Origin: JBBAEV01 sp041655735
GTDB taxonomy: Bacteria; Bacillota_I; Bacilli_A; RF39; UBA660
Direction: 5' to 3'
NCBI GenBank assembly: GCA_041655735.1
Contig: JBBAEV010000014.1
Location: forward strand, 1 to 21,461
Length of the DNA stretch: 21,461 nucleotides
Shown: piece by piece, positions 1 through 7,194 of the stretch
Numbering within the stretch: position 1 is the stretch's first letter
Layout: the number at the start of each line of letters is the position of its first letter
Program-made: the position numbers and the translations under genes
The notes under the pieces: model-generated
Told to the model about the DNA's origin: nothing
Database searches by the model: none
Seen by the model: the letters and a program-made list of their open reading frames with translations, nothing else

Positions 1-885
1 CATTGATCTATTTCCAGAAATAGGATAACTTGTGGCTTTTCCTACATAATCTTTAACATCAGTTAAATAGCCATTTATATCAGTTGCATTATATGTTGAT
101 TTAGTTCTATATGGTAAAAACTGATAATAATTATAATATGCTTTAACTGCATTAATACTATTCACATAAGTATTATTCTTATAATCATTAAGCATAGTAA
201 GTAAACTTGAATAGAAATAATTACCATCAAAACTATAATATTTTACTCCTGCTTTTAACTCTTTAGGAGCAGGCCCTAAATTAACGCTACTTATATAACT
301 ACTACTACTTGTTATATATTTAGCGAAATAATGTCTTAAATCTCCATTTGATACAATATAATATGTTGGCGACTTTACTAATGAAATAGGTATTACTTCA
401 TATTCTATTCGTGAAGAACCATCTTCTTTTCTAACCCACCCAGTAAATCCACTTATTTTTAATTTAGCTCTTTTGTTTCCTATATTTAAACCTAAATAAG
501 CCGCATCAGATCCATAATAGCCATTAGTATATGTATATGCAGCACCAGTGGTTGCGGTTTTATATAAATTAGTATTAACTTTATCACTACTTTTAGTTCT
601 TAAATTTAATAATCCATATTTAGTATCAATTAATTCATTTTTATAAATAATACTTGCGACTTCAGTACTAGTGGAACTATGATTTTCCATAACAGTTTTA
701 GCGCTATTATAATCTCCATAACAACCCACATTAGTTAAAGTATTATTACTTTTTACTGTTACTACTTCATATTGTCCAGCTGAACATACATCGCGATTAT
801 ATGTTAAAGCCGAAACTTTTATAGACATGCAAAAACAGCTAACTAAAAATACAACAACTAAAACATATGAAGTTATTTTTTTCAT
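1..885 (-). CDS. Secreted N-acetylglucosaminidase (autolysin), N-terminal part, runs off the left edge
   Basis: This reading frame is open from an ATG at 885 to the window edge (295 codons, no stop), so the gene is partial. An AAGGAGG ribosome binding site (893-899) lies 7 nt upstream of the ATG. Residues 1-26 form a signal peptide (KK, hydrophobic core, VSA before LTYN). An LVSC at 14-17 could act as a lipobox, but the hydrophobic stretch continues past it. Residues 35-190 are Ser/Thr/Asn/Tyr-rich and not recognised. From about residue 214 the protein reads YYSFDGNYFYSSLLTML, then YYNYYQFLPYRTKS, then a GYLT segment. This matches the region just before the catalytic core in LytD/Atl-type endo-beta-N-acetylglucosaminidases, which cut the glycan strands of peptidoglycan. 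The catalytic glutamate region would lie outside the window, so activity cannot be judged. The gene is divergent from the LCP gene, another wall protein. Confidence 0.72.
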   Translation of the reverse strand, partial: MKKITSYVLVVVFLVSCFCMSIKVSALTYNRDVCSAGQYEVVTVKSNNTLTNVGCYGDYNSAKTVMENHSSTSTEVASIIYKNELIDTKYGLLNLRTKSSDKVNTNLYKTATTGAAYTYTNGYYGSDAAYLGLNIGNKRAKLKISGFTGWVRKEDGSSRIEYEVIPISLVKSPTYYIVSNGDLRHYFAKYITSSSSYISSVNLGPAPKELKAGVKYYSFDGNYFYSSLLTMLNDYKNNTYVNSINAVKAYYNYYQFLPYRTKSTYNATDINGYLTDVKDYVGKATSYPISGNRSM

Positions 886-922
886 ATTTCCACCTCCTTG
901 TACTATAACATTTTCTAATTCT

Positions 923-928
923 ATTATA
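923..928 (-). promoter_or_regulatory. Probable -10 box for the glucosaminidase gene
   Basis: A perfect TATAAT reads leftward at 928-923, about 38 nt upstream of the ATG at 885. I see no good -35 box at 16-18 nt spacing (the sequence there is AT-rich), so the call rests on the -10 box and its position in a divergent intergenic region. Confidence 0.35.
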
Positions 929-960
929 ACAAAAATAAGACAAAATTCTATGTTTTTAGG

Positions 961-988
961 TATATGTAGACATTCCATTTTACATATA
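961..988. repeat. 8-bp inverted repeat in the divergent intergenic region
   Basis: TATATGTA (961-968) and TACATATA (981-988) are perfect inverted arms separated by 12 nt. They lie between the leftward glucosaminidase promoter and the rightward LCP promoter. The spacing would suit an operator for a dimeric regulator, but in DNA this AT-rich an 8-bp arm pair can arise by chance. Confidence 0.3.
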
Positions 989-1028
989 AACTATTGTTGT
1001 AAAGAACTATTTTTATTAAATATTTCCA

Positions 1029-1057
1029 TTGTTTTGAGAATAATAATAATATATAAT
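1029..1057 (+). promoter_or_regulatory. Promoter of the LCP gene
   Basis: TTGTTT (1029-1034), a 17-nt spacer and TATAAT (1052-1057) lie upstream of the LCP start at 1084. The predicted transcript start is near 1064, giving a leader of about 20 nt that holds GGAGG (1072-1076). Confidence 0.55.
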
Positions 1058-1083
1058 TAAAATAGTAGTCTGGAGGATTTTGT

Positions 1084-3267
1084 ATGAAAAAAATAAAAGC
1101 ATTTAAAAGATATCTAAGAGAACATCCAAATAAAATATGGGTTGGACTTATCCTTATTTTATTAATAAGCTATATAGGTATTAGTGCCTATTTTATATAT
1201 TCAGTATTACTGTTTAAAGGTATTGAAACATTACTTAGATATTCTATGGTAATTATATCAGGAATTACTATTATCATATTTTCTCTTACTTCTATGAATG
1301 TTTTGTTAAAAGAGAAATTTTTACGATTCCTATTATATTTAATATTAATATCGTCAATTGGAATAGGACAATATTATTTAGGTAGTAATTTAAGTAAATT
1401 TTATTCTTCTTTAAATACTATAAATAAAGAAGAAATAACTTACTCATCTTGTTTAATAACATTAAAATCTAGCAATATAACAAAAATAACTGATATAAAA
1501 AATAAAAAAATAGGAATCCTTGAAGATACAAATAGTATTGAAGGATATCAATTACCGAATGAAATATTAAATGAAAACAAATTAAACAATAATAATGATA
1601 TTATTAAATATGATGATTTTATCTTTATGCTTAATGATTTATATGATGAAAAGGTAGATGCTATCTTCCTTTCAAGTAATTATGAATCAATGTATACCTC
1701 AATTGAACGATTTAAAAAAATTAGTACTGAGGTAATCGAAATAACAACAAAAAGTAGAACAGTTGAAAAAACAGAAGTAATAAGCGGAAGAAAAAGTAAA
1801 AAATTAACTGAACCATTTACAATACTACTGTTGGGATTAGATTCAAAATATGAAGGGATTGAGAAATCTACATCTTTTAATGGGGATTCCATAATACTAA
1901 TAACCTTTAATCCTAATACCTTGAATTCAACTATTTTAAGTATTCCAAGAGACACCTATGTACCAATTATGTGTTGGTCAGGACATCCTGATAATAAAAT
2001 TACTCATGCAGCTTGGCAAGGAGAATCATGTGTTATTAAAACAGTTGAAAACTTAACTGGTATAGATATAGATTATTATGTAAAAATAAATTTTAAAGGA
2101 GTAGTGGGATTAGTTAATGCTTTAGATGGAGTTAAAGTAAATGTTCCATATAGTTTCTGTGAACAAAATAGTAGTCGTAAATGGGGTAAAAATACTATCT
2201 ATGTAGAAAAAGGCGAACAAGTATTAAATGGTGAACAAGCATTAGCTTTATCGCGTAATCGTAAAACTAATAGTAGTTGTGGGGCAAAATGGAATACAGG
2301 AGAAAGAAATGATTTTATCAGAGGACAAAACCAACAGTTAGTCATAAAAGCTGTAATTGATAAACTGAAATCAATAAAAAATGTTGAGGCTATGTTAAAT
2401 ATATTAGATGTTATGAGTTTTAATATGGATACTAACTTAACTACTAATCAAATACTTTCTTTCTATAATGTAGGTAAAGATATACTCGCCAAAGCAAGAG
2501 ATAAAAATGATGAAATAATTACTATGGATCATTTATATATATCCGGTTATGGAAGAAGGATTTATGATTTAAGATCTAAATGGACTTTATATAATTATAT
2601 TTATTATAAAGGAAGTTTAAATGATATTGTTAATGCAATGAAAGTAAATTTAGGTCTTAAAAAACCAACAATCATTAAAGATTTTTCATTTTCCATAAAT
2701 GATCCTTATAAAAAAGTGGTAATAGGTAAAAAATCATATAGTGAGGCACAAATACAAACAGTACCAAAATTTACTTCAAATACTAAAGCCTATGCATTAA
2801 ACTGGGGAATAAATAATAATGTCCCTATAAAATTTGAAATAGTAGAAAGTAGTGATCCTACATATAAACAAGACCAAATAACAAATCAAAGTATTCCTTA
2901 TGGATACCTAATGTCGGCTTTAAATAAAACAGAAGGAATAACCTTAACAATAATTAATAAATCAACTACTCCAGCTATAATAAATTGTTCTTTAGAAGAA
3001 AATTATACTAATCCTTCTTGTTTAGTTCCAAATATGGTTGGGAAAACAATTAATGAATTAAACGATTGGATTAGTGAATTACCAATAAGTATTATAGTAA
3101 ATAAAACAGAAGTCAAGGAAATGGATGCGGGATATGATCCATTAAATGCAGGGCTTGTTACTAGTCAAAGCATAAGTAGCGGGACTAAATTAATTGATAT
3201 AACTTCTATTGATTTTACTTATATGGCATTGCCAAGTGAAGAAATAAAAGAAGAAACAACAGAATAA
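1084..3267 (+). CDS. LytR-CpsA-Psr (LCP) family wall-polymer ligase with extra SBP-like and PASTA-like domains
   Basis: This 727-residue membrane protein should attach teichoic acid or other undecaprenyl-linked glycopolymers to peptidoglycan outside the membrane. GGAGG sits 7 nt before the ATG. Three membrane segments (about 19-44, 52-75, 80-100) put the rest outside. Residues about 125-215 resemble part of a type-2 substrate-binding protein: TDIKNKKIGILED, then a YDD and a VDAIFLS strand. The LCP domain spans about 245-430: TILLLGLDS, GDSIILITFNP, LSIPRDTYV (the conserved Arg-Asp), NKITHA, GVVGLVNALDGVKV, LNGEQALALSRNR, and a distal R-x5-Q segment. The RSD motif usual before TIM reads NGD here. 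Residues about 648-715 (VPNMVGKTINEL, then VTSQSISSGTKL) look like one PASTA repeat. Several extracellular cysteines (297, 316, 359, 399) could form disulfides. LCP proteins are typically 300-500 residues, so this one is long. Confidence 0.9.
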   Translation: MKKIKAFKRYLREHPNKIWVGLILILLISYIGISAYFIYSVLLFKGIETLLRYSMVIISGITIIIFSLTSMNVLLKEKFLRFLLYLILISSIGIGQYYLGSNLSKFYSSLNTINKEEITYSSCLITLKSSNITKITDIKNKKIGILEDTNSIEGYQLPNEILNENKLNNNNDIIKYDDFIFMLNDLYDEKVDAIFLSSNYESMYTSIERFKKISTEVIEITTKSRTVEKTEVISGRKSKKLTEPFTILLLGLDSKYEGIEKSTSFNGDSIILITFNPNTLNSTILSIPRDTYVPIMCWSGHPDNKITHAAWQGESCVIKTVENLTGIDIDYYVKINFKGVVGLVNALDGVKVNVPYSFCEQNSSRKWGKNTIYVEKGEQVLNGEQALALSRNRKTNSSCGAKWNTGERNDFIRGQNQQLVIKAVIDKLKSIKNVEAMLNILDVMSFNMDTNLTTNQILSFYNVGKDILAKARDKNDEIITMDHLYISGYGRRIYDLRSKWTLYNYIYYKGSLNDIVNAMKVNLGLKKPTIIKDFSFSINDPYKKVVIGKKSYSEAQIQTVPKFTSNTKAYALNWGINNNVPIKFEIVESSDPTYKQDQITNQSIPYGYLMSALNKTEGITLTIINKSTTPAIINCSLEENYTNPSCLVPNMVGKTINELNDWISELPISIIVNKTEVKEMDAGYDPLNAGLVTSQSISSGTKLIDITSIDFTYMALPSEEIKEETTE

Positions 3268-3303
3268 AAAAATACTTAGTTCAATTATAACTAAGTATTT
3301 TTT
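3266..3303. terminator. Bidirectional terminator between convergent genes
   Basis: A perfect 10-bp stem, AATACTTAGT (3271-3280) with ACTAAGTATT (3290-3299), has a 9-nt loop, an A-run on its left (3266-3272) and a T-run on its right (3298-3303). It can therefore end the LCP transcript rightward and the leftward transcript of the 3302-3919 gene, whose stop codon lies in its T-run side. Confidence 0.85.
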
Positions 3304-3919
3304 AATCCATTTCTACTACTACCAATTTTTTATCTTCATGAACAATTATTAATTCACATTCTGTTTCATAACCTAAATCTTTTTTATAAGACCATTCTAA
3401 TGATATTTCATAAGCTTTTTTGTCAGTAATATCATTATACTTAAATGCCCTTGTTTTTAAATTACTCACTTCAATATTATCTACTATAGGAAGTTCTTGT
3501 TTTCTATCGCCATATATATTACTTTCAACATATTTATATAATGTATCTTTCGCATTTTCTTTAAAATTATCTACTATGTCAGGATGAACGAATTGAACAC
3601 CACCCACATCATTTTTACTTGTTTTATTATCTAAGTTGTAAAATCCTACTACAAATAATTTTGCGACTAATTTGGCATATTCTTCTTCATTTACTTCTTC
3701 TTTATTTAGTTCTTCTATTAACACATCAAATAAGTCACTATATAATTTTATTTCATTTTCTCTTAATTCATATCCAAAATCATCTATCTTTTTTACTACT
3801 TTAGGGGGTTCAATCTCCTTTTTTACTTCCATATTTCTAAAAAATATTAAATAAACAATAGTACCTAACATTATTGCGGCTAAAATTGTTGTGAAAAACT
3901 TTTTTGCTTTTCTTTTCAT
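3302..3919 (-). CDS. Membrane-anchored extracytoplasmic protein of unknown function
   Basis: This 205-residue protein is not one I can name. A basic start (KRKAKK) and one hydrophobic helix (about 9-27) with no clear cleavage site suggest a signal anchor, with the rest outside. The outer part is acidic at first (about 30-90, Glu/Lys-rich and probably helical). The second half is more mixed, with alternating patterns typical of beta strands, ending ELIIVHEDKKLVVVEMD. There are no cysteines in the outer part apart from one (CELII) near the end. An AGGTG ribosome binding site (3925-3929) precedes the ATG by 5 nt, and a good promoter lies directly upstream. It sits between the LCP and LtaS-like genes, which suggests a surface role, but position is the only support. 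Confidence 0.75.
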   Translation of the reverse strand: MKRKAKKFFTTILAAIMLGTIVYLIFFRNMEVKKEIEPPKVVKKIDDFGYELRENEIKLYSDLFDVLIEELNKEEVNEEEYAKLVAKLFVVGFYNLDNKTSKNDVGGVQFVHPDIVDNFKENAKDTLYKYVESNIYGDRKQELPIVDNIEVSNLKTRAFKYNDITDKKAYEISLEWSYKKDLGYETECELIIVHEDKKLVVVEMD

Positions 3920-3935
3920 AAAATCACCTAAAGAA

Positions 3936-3964
3936 ATTATATCAATTAAACTAATCTATCGCAA
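3936..3964 (-). promoter_or_regulatory. Promoter of the 3302-3919 gene
   Basis: Reading leftward, TTGCGA (3964-3959), a 17-nt spacer and TATAAT (3941-3936). The expected transcript start is only about 10 nt before the ATG, so the ribosome binding site would be at the very 5' end. The -35 box directly follows the T-run of the preceding terminator. Confidence 0.55.
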
Positions 3965-3988
3965 TAAAAAAGACACTAATTTGTGTCT
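3963..3988 (-). terminator. Terminator of the LtaS-like gene
   Basis: The leftward transcript forms AGACAC / GTGTCT (6 bp, arms 3988-3983 and 3976-3971, 6-nt loop) followed by a T-run (3971-3965). The upstream arm overlaps the TAG stop codon of the gene (3987-3989). Confidence 0.8.
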
Positions 3989-6017
3989 ATTTACTATATT
4001 GTTTTATTATTTCTTGTTGTTCTGTATCTTTTTTAATTAAATCATATATTATGATGTCATTAGAAATCCCTAAATATTTTACTGCTTTTTCATTATTAAT
4101 ATCTATATACTCTTGCGTAATAGGTTCATCAACTAACATTTTATATTCTTGTTTTTGACTGTTATAATACACTTTATCAGTCATCCAATTTCCATTCGCA
4201 AATATAACAACATTATCTTTTACTTCGAACATATCATTTCCTAATTGATATTTACTACTAAATCCAAACATGTTACCAAGAGTTGGGAGCACATCATACA
4301 TACCCATAACTGTTTTTACTTCTTTTCCCTTTTTTAAATCCTTTGCCCAAATAATGAATGGAACCTTTCTATTTAATTCATAACTATAATAATCAATTGG
4401 TATATAATTAGGATCCTCTTCAGTTAATACTTCTCCTGTCATAAAGTCATAATTGTATAATCTTTCATAATCTCTTTTAGGAAGACGAGCATCATGATCT
4501 CCATATATAACAATAACTGTATTATCAAGTATTCCCTCTTCTTCTAAACCATCCATAAATTCCCCGAATGCAGCATCAGCATAATGAACTGATTTAAAAT
4601 AATTCCCTAATTTAGTACCTTCCATATAAGGCATACTTACTAGTTCTTTTTCTCCAAATTCATTTTCTTTACTTACTTTCATATCAACAGGGTATTCTCC
4701 ATATTTATCTGTTTCAGAAAAAGGAGTATGATTAGTAAGCATAATCATAGTTGCATAAAAGGGTTTATTTTCTGTTTCTATAATATTTTTTATAATTGGA
4801 ATTGATTGTCTAAAAAATGATCTATCAGATAATCCTAATCCAATTGTTTCATCTATTTCATAATAATTTTTACAATAAAATCTATTATAACCCATATTTT
4901 GATGCATTACTTCTCTATTCCAAAAATCACAATTATTACCATGCATACTAAATGAATAATATCCTTTTTGTTCGAGCAATTTAGGAATTGTTAAAAATTC
5001 TCGATCCCAATAAGTAACAAATACTGTTCCATTAGTCGCAGGTAATAGCGATGTATTTAAAGTAAATTCAGTATCACTACTTGTTCCCACACCTACTTGA
5101 GTATAAAAGTTACTAAAATATAAACCATCTTTTGCAAGTTTATTTAAATTAGGTGTCACTTCCTCTCCATTAAATTCTAAATCCATCACAAATTGTTGGA
5201 TACTTTCTGCATGAATAGTTATAATATTTTTACCTTTAAAAATATTTGTATATTTATTATCTGATATAGAAACTTCTCTATCATCATAAAAATCCCTATA
5301 ATATTTCATTGCCTGATCATATCCAAATATACTATTTATTTTGGGTTCTAAACTCTTAATAACGTCATTAATTTGATAAGTGTATATACCAAACCTCATT
5401 ACTAGATACTCTCTATTCCATTGCTTATTTAATCTTGAGATATCAACTCCGGTTAATGTTGTCATAAATATACACAATAAGATACCTATAATCATCAAAG
5501 TATTAACACCCCAAAATCTATTAACTACTTTATTAATATTTTTATAATAATTTTTTTTCTTTAAATTATAATGGATTATTAAAAAAGTAATAGGATACCA
5601 TAAATAAACAAAATCTTTAAGAGTAACAACATTTTCTACTACTGCATCTCCTACATCAGAAATATAAATAGAAAGTGATAAGAATGATAATGAAGAAAAA
5701 GATGTATAAAAAGTATAATAAACACTATTAATTATACAGATAGCAGTGAAAAAGATAACCCAAGGCATAAAATATACTATTTGTTTTTTAGGTTTTACAA
5801 AATAACAAAAAGCTCCTATTAAAGAGACTACTATCGCATCTGCGATAATAGGATATATCCCCAAATAGTTTTGTACAGTAAAAAACCTTAATAAAGAAGC
5901 ATTTATTAATCCACCAATAACAAAAATAAAAAATAAAAAATTAGTTTTAAAATATCCTTTATATTGAACTAATATTTTATTTACTTTTTTCTTTATGTTT
6001 TCTAATATCTTTCGCAT
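3987..6017 (-). CDS. LtaS-like lipoteichoic acid synthase / sulfatase-family phosphoglycerol transferase
   Basis: This protein (676 residues from the chosen start) is predicted to polymerise or transfer glycerol phosphate onto a membrane glycolipid outside the cell. Four to five membrane helices lie between about 24 and 190. The extracellular sulfatase-type domain follows (about 263-610): HAES (Glu271), GTSSDTEF (310s), MHGNN and FWNR (358-368), LTNHTPF (His430) and YGDHD (Asp507, His508). These match the Mn-binding and catalytic positions of Staphylococcus aureus LtaS as I recall them. The residue aligned with its Thr300 nucleophile is Ser313 here. I chose the ATG at 6017 because GAGGTG (6024-6029) lies 6 nt upstream. 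The frame is open further upstream to a TTG at 6077, but that TTG is part of the gene's -35 box. Related phosphoethanolamine transferases are a less likely alternative because of the LtaS-type FWNR segment. Confidence 0.88.
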   Translation of the reverse strand: MRKILENIKKKVNKILVQYKGYFKTNFLFFIFVIGGLINASLLRFFTVQNYLGIYPIIADAIVVSLIGAFCYFVKPKKQIVYFMPWVIFFTAICIINSVYYTFYTSFSSLSFLSLSIYISDVGDAVVENVVTLKDFVYLWYPITFLIIHYNLKKKNYYKNINKVVNRFWGVNTLMIIGILLCIFMTTLTGVDISRLNKQWNREYLVMRFGIYTYQINDVIKSLEPKINSIFGYDQAMKYYRDFYDDREVSISDNKYTNIFKGKNIITIHAESIQQFVMDLEFNGEEVTPNLNKLAKDGLYFSNFYTQVGVGTSSDTEFTLNTSLLPATNGTVFVTYWDREFLTIPKLLEQKGYYSFSMHGNNCDFWNREVMHQNMGYNRFYCKNYYEIDETIGLGLSDRSFFRQSIPIIKNIIETENKPFYATMIMLTNHTPFSETDKYGEYPVDMKVSKENEFGEKELVSMPYMEGTKLGNYFKSVHYADAAFGEFMDGLEEEGILDNTVIVIYGDHDARLPKRDYERLYNYDFMTGEVLTEEDPNYIPIDYYSYELNRKVPFIIWAKDLKKGKEVKTVMGMYDVLPTLGNMFGFSSKYQLGNDMFEVKDNVVIFANGNWMTDKVYYNSQKQEYKMLVDEPITQEYIDINNEKAVKYLGISNDIIIYDLIKKDTEQQEIIKQYSK

Positions 6018-6048
6018 ATAAAACACCTCGTAAACTAATCTATTAAAC

Positions 6049-6077
6049 ATTATATCACTTTTATACTTCTTTTCCAA
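6049..6077 (-). promoter_or_regulatory. Promoter of the LtaS-like gene (extended -10)
   Basis: Reading leftward, TTGGAA (6077-6072), a 17-nt spacer and TATAAT (6054-6049) preceded by TGA, giving an extended -10. The predicted leader is about 25 nt. This places any upstream in-frame start codon inside the promoter and supports the ATG at 6017. Confidence 0.7.
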
Positions 6078-6079
6078 TC

Positions 6080-6103
6080 AAAAAAGCGGCTTTTAGCCAC
6101 TTT
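6080..6103 (-). terminator. Terminator upstream of the LtaS-like gene, with a possible competing helix
   Basis: The leftward strand forms AAAGTGGCT / AGCCGCTTT (arms 6103-6095 and 6091-6083, 9 bp with one G-U pair, 3-nt loop) followed by six T's. It ends transcription arriving from the yihY-type gene about 155 nt away. The 8-nt GGCTTTTA (6118-6111) is a perfect complement of TAAAAGCC (6095-6088), which contains the loop and much of the 3' arm. Pairing of these two would prevent the terminator from forming. Confidence 0.75.
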
Positions 6104-6258
6104 GCTTATATAAAAGCCTTTAAATTTAAGGAGATTACATAGTATTACTTTACAATCAATATTTTTTAGTTCACTGTTAAACTAATTTAATATCAATGTA
6201 GTCTGTATTAAAGAATACACTATTGAGTAATACTATAAGTGTATTCTTTAATATTATT
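6104..6258 (-). other. Non-coding, potentially structured 3' region between yihY-type and LtaS-like genes
   Basis: No credible reading frame is present. It contains the long inverted repeat at 6206-6253, a 6-bp pair TTAGTT/AACTAA further along the leftward transcript, and an 11-nt element (6149-6139) complementary to the loop of the long hairpin. Near its end lies the GGCTTTTA element that can compete with the terminator. It may be a structured RNA or the remnant of a small repeat element; the sequence alone does not decide this. Confidence 0.4.
6206..6253. repeat. Perfect 16-bp inverted repeat 5 nt past the yihY-type stop codon
   Basis: Arms TATTAAAGAATACACT (6206-6221) and AGTGTATTCTTTAATA (6238-6253) are exact complements around a 16-nt loop. 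The position suits a terminator, but no T-run follows on the leftward strand, so it is more likely an mRNA 3'-end stabiliser or part of a larger structure. The loop segment 6226-6236 is an exact 11-nt complement of 6139-6149. Confidence 0.8.
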
Positions 6259-7125
6259 TTATTCTTTCTTTATCTTTATGTTAGTATTATTTTCCTTTTT
6301 TTGATAACTAACATTTAAAGCCATACCCAATACAAAAGTAAAGGATAATAAATAAACCCAAAACATTAATATGATAACATTTGATAAACTACCATAAAAA
6401 ATATCATAATGAGCTAAATTAATCACATAATATGAGTATATATTAGTTATTAATATCCATAATATAGCTGTCGCAAAAGCTCCCGTTGTAACCGTTTTAC
6501 TCTTTACTTCCTTATCAGGTGCAATAGTATAAATTAATTTTATAAAAAAATAAACTAAAAATAATGATAATGGCCATTTTATTACTACATAAAGATAATA
6601 TATACTATCTTTTAAATCAGATACAATAATATCAGCTTCTCTAAGAACATCAAATATTCTTCCTCCGAAGGCTGGTACCAATAAAACAAATATAAATAAA
6701 ACTACTATTAACATAGTTAAAAAAATTGATTTTATTCTTCTTTTTAAAACTCCCTTATTATCATCTTGCCCATAAAGCATATTAGAGGTAACTATTATTG
6801 AATACGCTCCATTAGAAGCAATAATGAAGGAAAAGATTAAAAAGAAAGTCATATTAAAATCTAATCCTTTACCAGTAATTAGAGGAACTACAATATTACT
6901 TATATCAGAGGGGAAAGAATCTCTAACAAAATTAGTTAAGGTAGTAATATTAAGTGAAAATACAGGTCCTATAATGCCTATTAAGGAAATAATCGGTATT
7001 AAAGATAAAACAAGAAAAAAGGCTAATTGCCCTGGTAATATGGTCATTTCTGGCAATGATATTAGATGCCATAATTTTTTAAACCATTTTTTAAAACCAT
7101 TACCAATTATTTTTATTTTACCCAC
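6259..7125 (-). CDS. YihY/BrkB-family integral membrane protein
   Basis: This 288-residue protein belongs to the YihY/virulence-factor-BrkB family, once misnamed ribonuclease BN. The molecular role of the family is unsettled; a transport or envelope-related function is usually assumed. It has about six membrane helices (roughly 30-55, 90-112, 130-155, 177-200, 212-232, 245-270). Family features seen are PGQLAFFLVLSLIPIISL near the start, ASNGAYSIIVTSNMLY with a charged cytoplasmic loop, the IAPDKEVK segment, and YGSLSNVIILMFWVYL near the end. The tail is polar and basic (QKKENNTNIKIKKE). Translation most likely starts at GTG (7125), because AGGAAG (7133-7138) sits 7 nt upstream and no ATG is suitably placed. 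It has its own promoter, and a 16-bp inverted repeat follows its stop codon. Confidence 0.88.
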   Translation of the reverse strand: MGKIKIIGNGFKKWFKKLWHLISLPEMTILPGQLAFFLVLSLIPIISLIGIIGPVFSLNITTLTNFVRDSFPSDISNIVVPLITGKGLDFNMTFFLIFSFIIASNGAYSIIVTSNMLYGQDDNKGVLKRRIKSIFLTMLIVVLFIFVLLVPAFGGRIFDVLREADIIVSDLKDSIYYLYVVIKWPLSLFLVYFFIKLIYTIAPDKEVKSKTVTTGAFATAILWILITNIYSYYVINLAHYDIFYGSLSNVIILMFWVYLLSFTFVLGMALNVSYQKKENNTNIKIKKE

Positions 7126-7149
7126 TTTATCACTTCCTATTATGAAATA

Positions 7150-7178
7150 ATTATATAATAATATAAATAAAAAAGCAA
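7150..7178 (-). promoter_or_regulatory. Promoter of the yihY-type gene, -35 inside the upstream terminator
   Basis: Reading leftward, TTGCTT (7178-7173), a 17-nt spacer and TATAAT (7155-7150). The -35 box is formed by the 3' arm of the terminator hairpin of the GGDEF gene (7173-7194), so terminator and promoter overlap. Confidence 0.6.
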
Positions 7179-7194
7179 AGATAAATCTTTGCTT
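7167..7194 (-). terminator. Terminator of the GGDEF-protein gene
   Basis: AAGCAAAGAT and ATCTTTGCTT (7194-7185 and 7182-7173) form a nearly loopless 10-bp inverted repeat on the leftward strand. In practice the inner pairs open to make a loop. A T-run follows at 7174-7169. The first arm overlaps the stop codon at 7193-7195. Confidence 0.85.

Noticed and set aside
827..1060. Rightward 77-codon open frame
   Set aside because: It covers the antisense of the glucosaminidase signal peptide and both divergent promoters, has no ribosome binding site, and its translation has no protein-like pattern.
6018..6077. 20-codon N-terminal extension of the LtaS-like protein from TTG
   Set aside because: That TTG is part of the TTGGAA -35 box, and the TATAAT at 6054-6049 lies inside the extension. 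The ATG at 6017 has a good ribosome binding site.
6104..6258. Riboswitch upstream of the LtaS-like gene
   Set aside because: The terminator in this region precedes the LtaS promoter, so the structured part is in the yihY 3' region, not the LtaS leader. I recognise no known riboswitch consensus.
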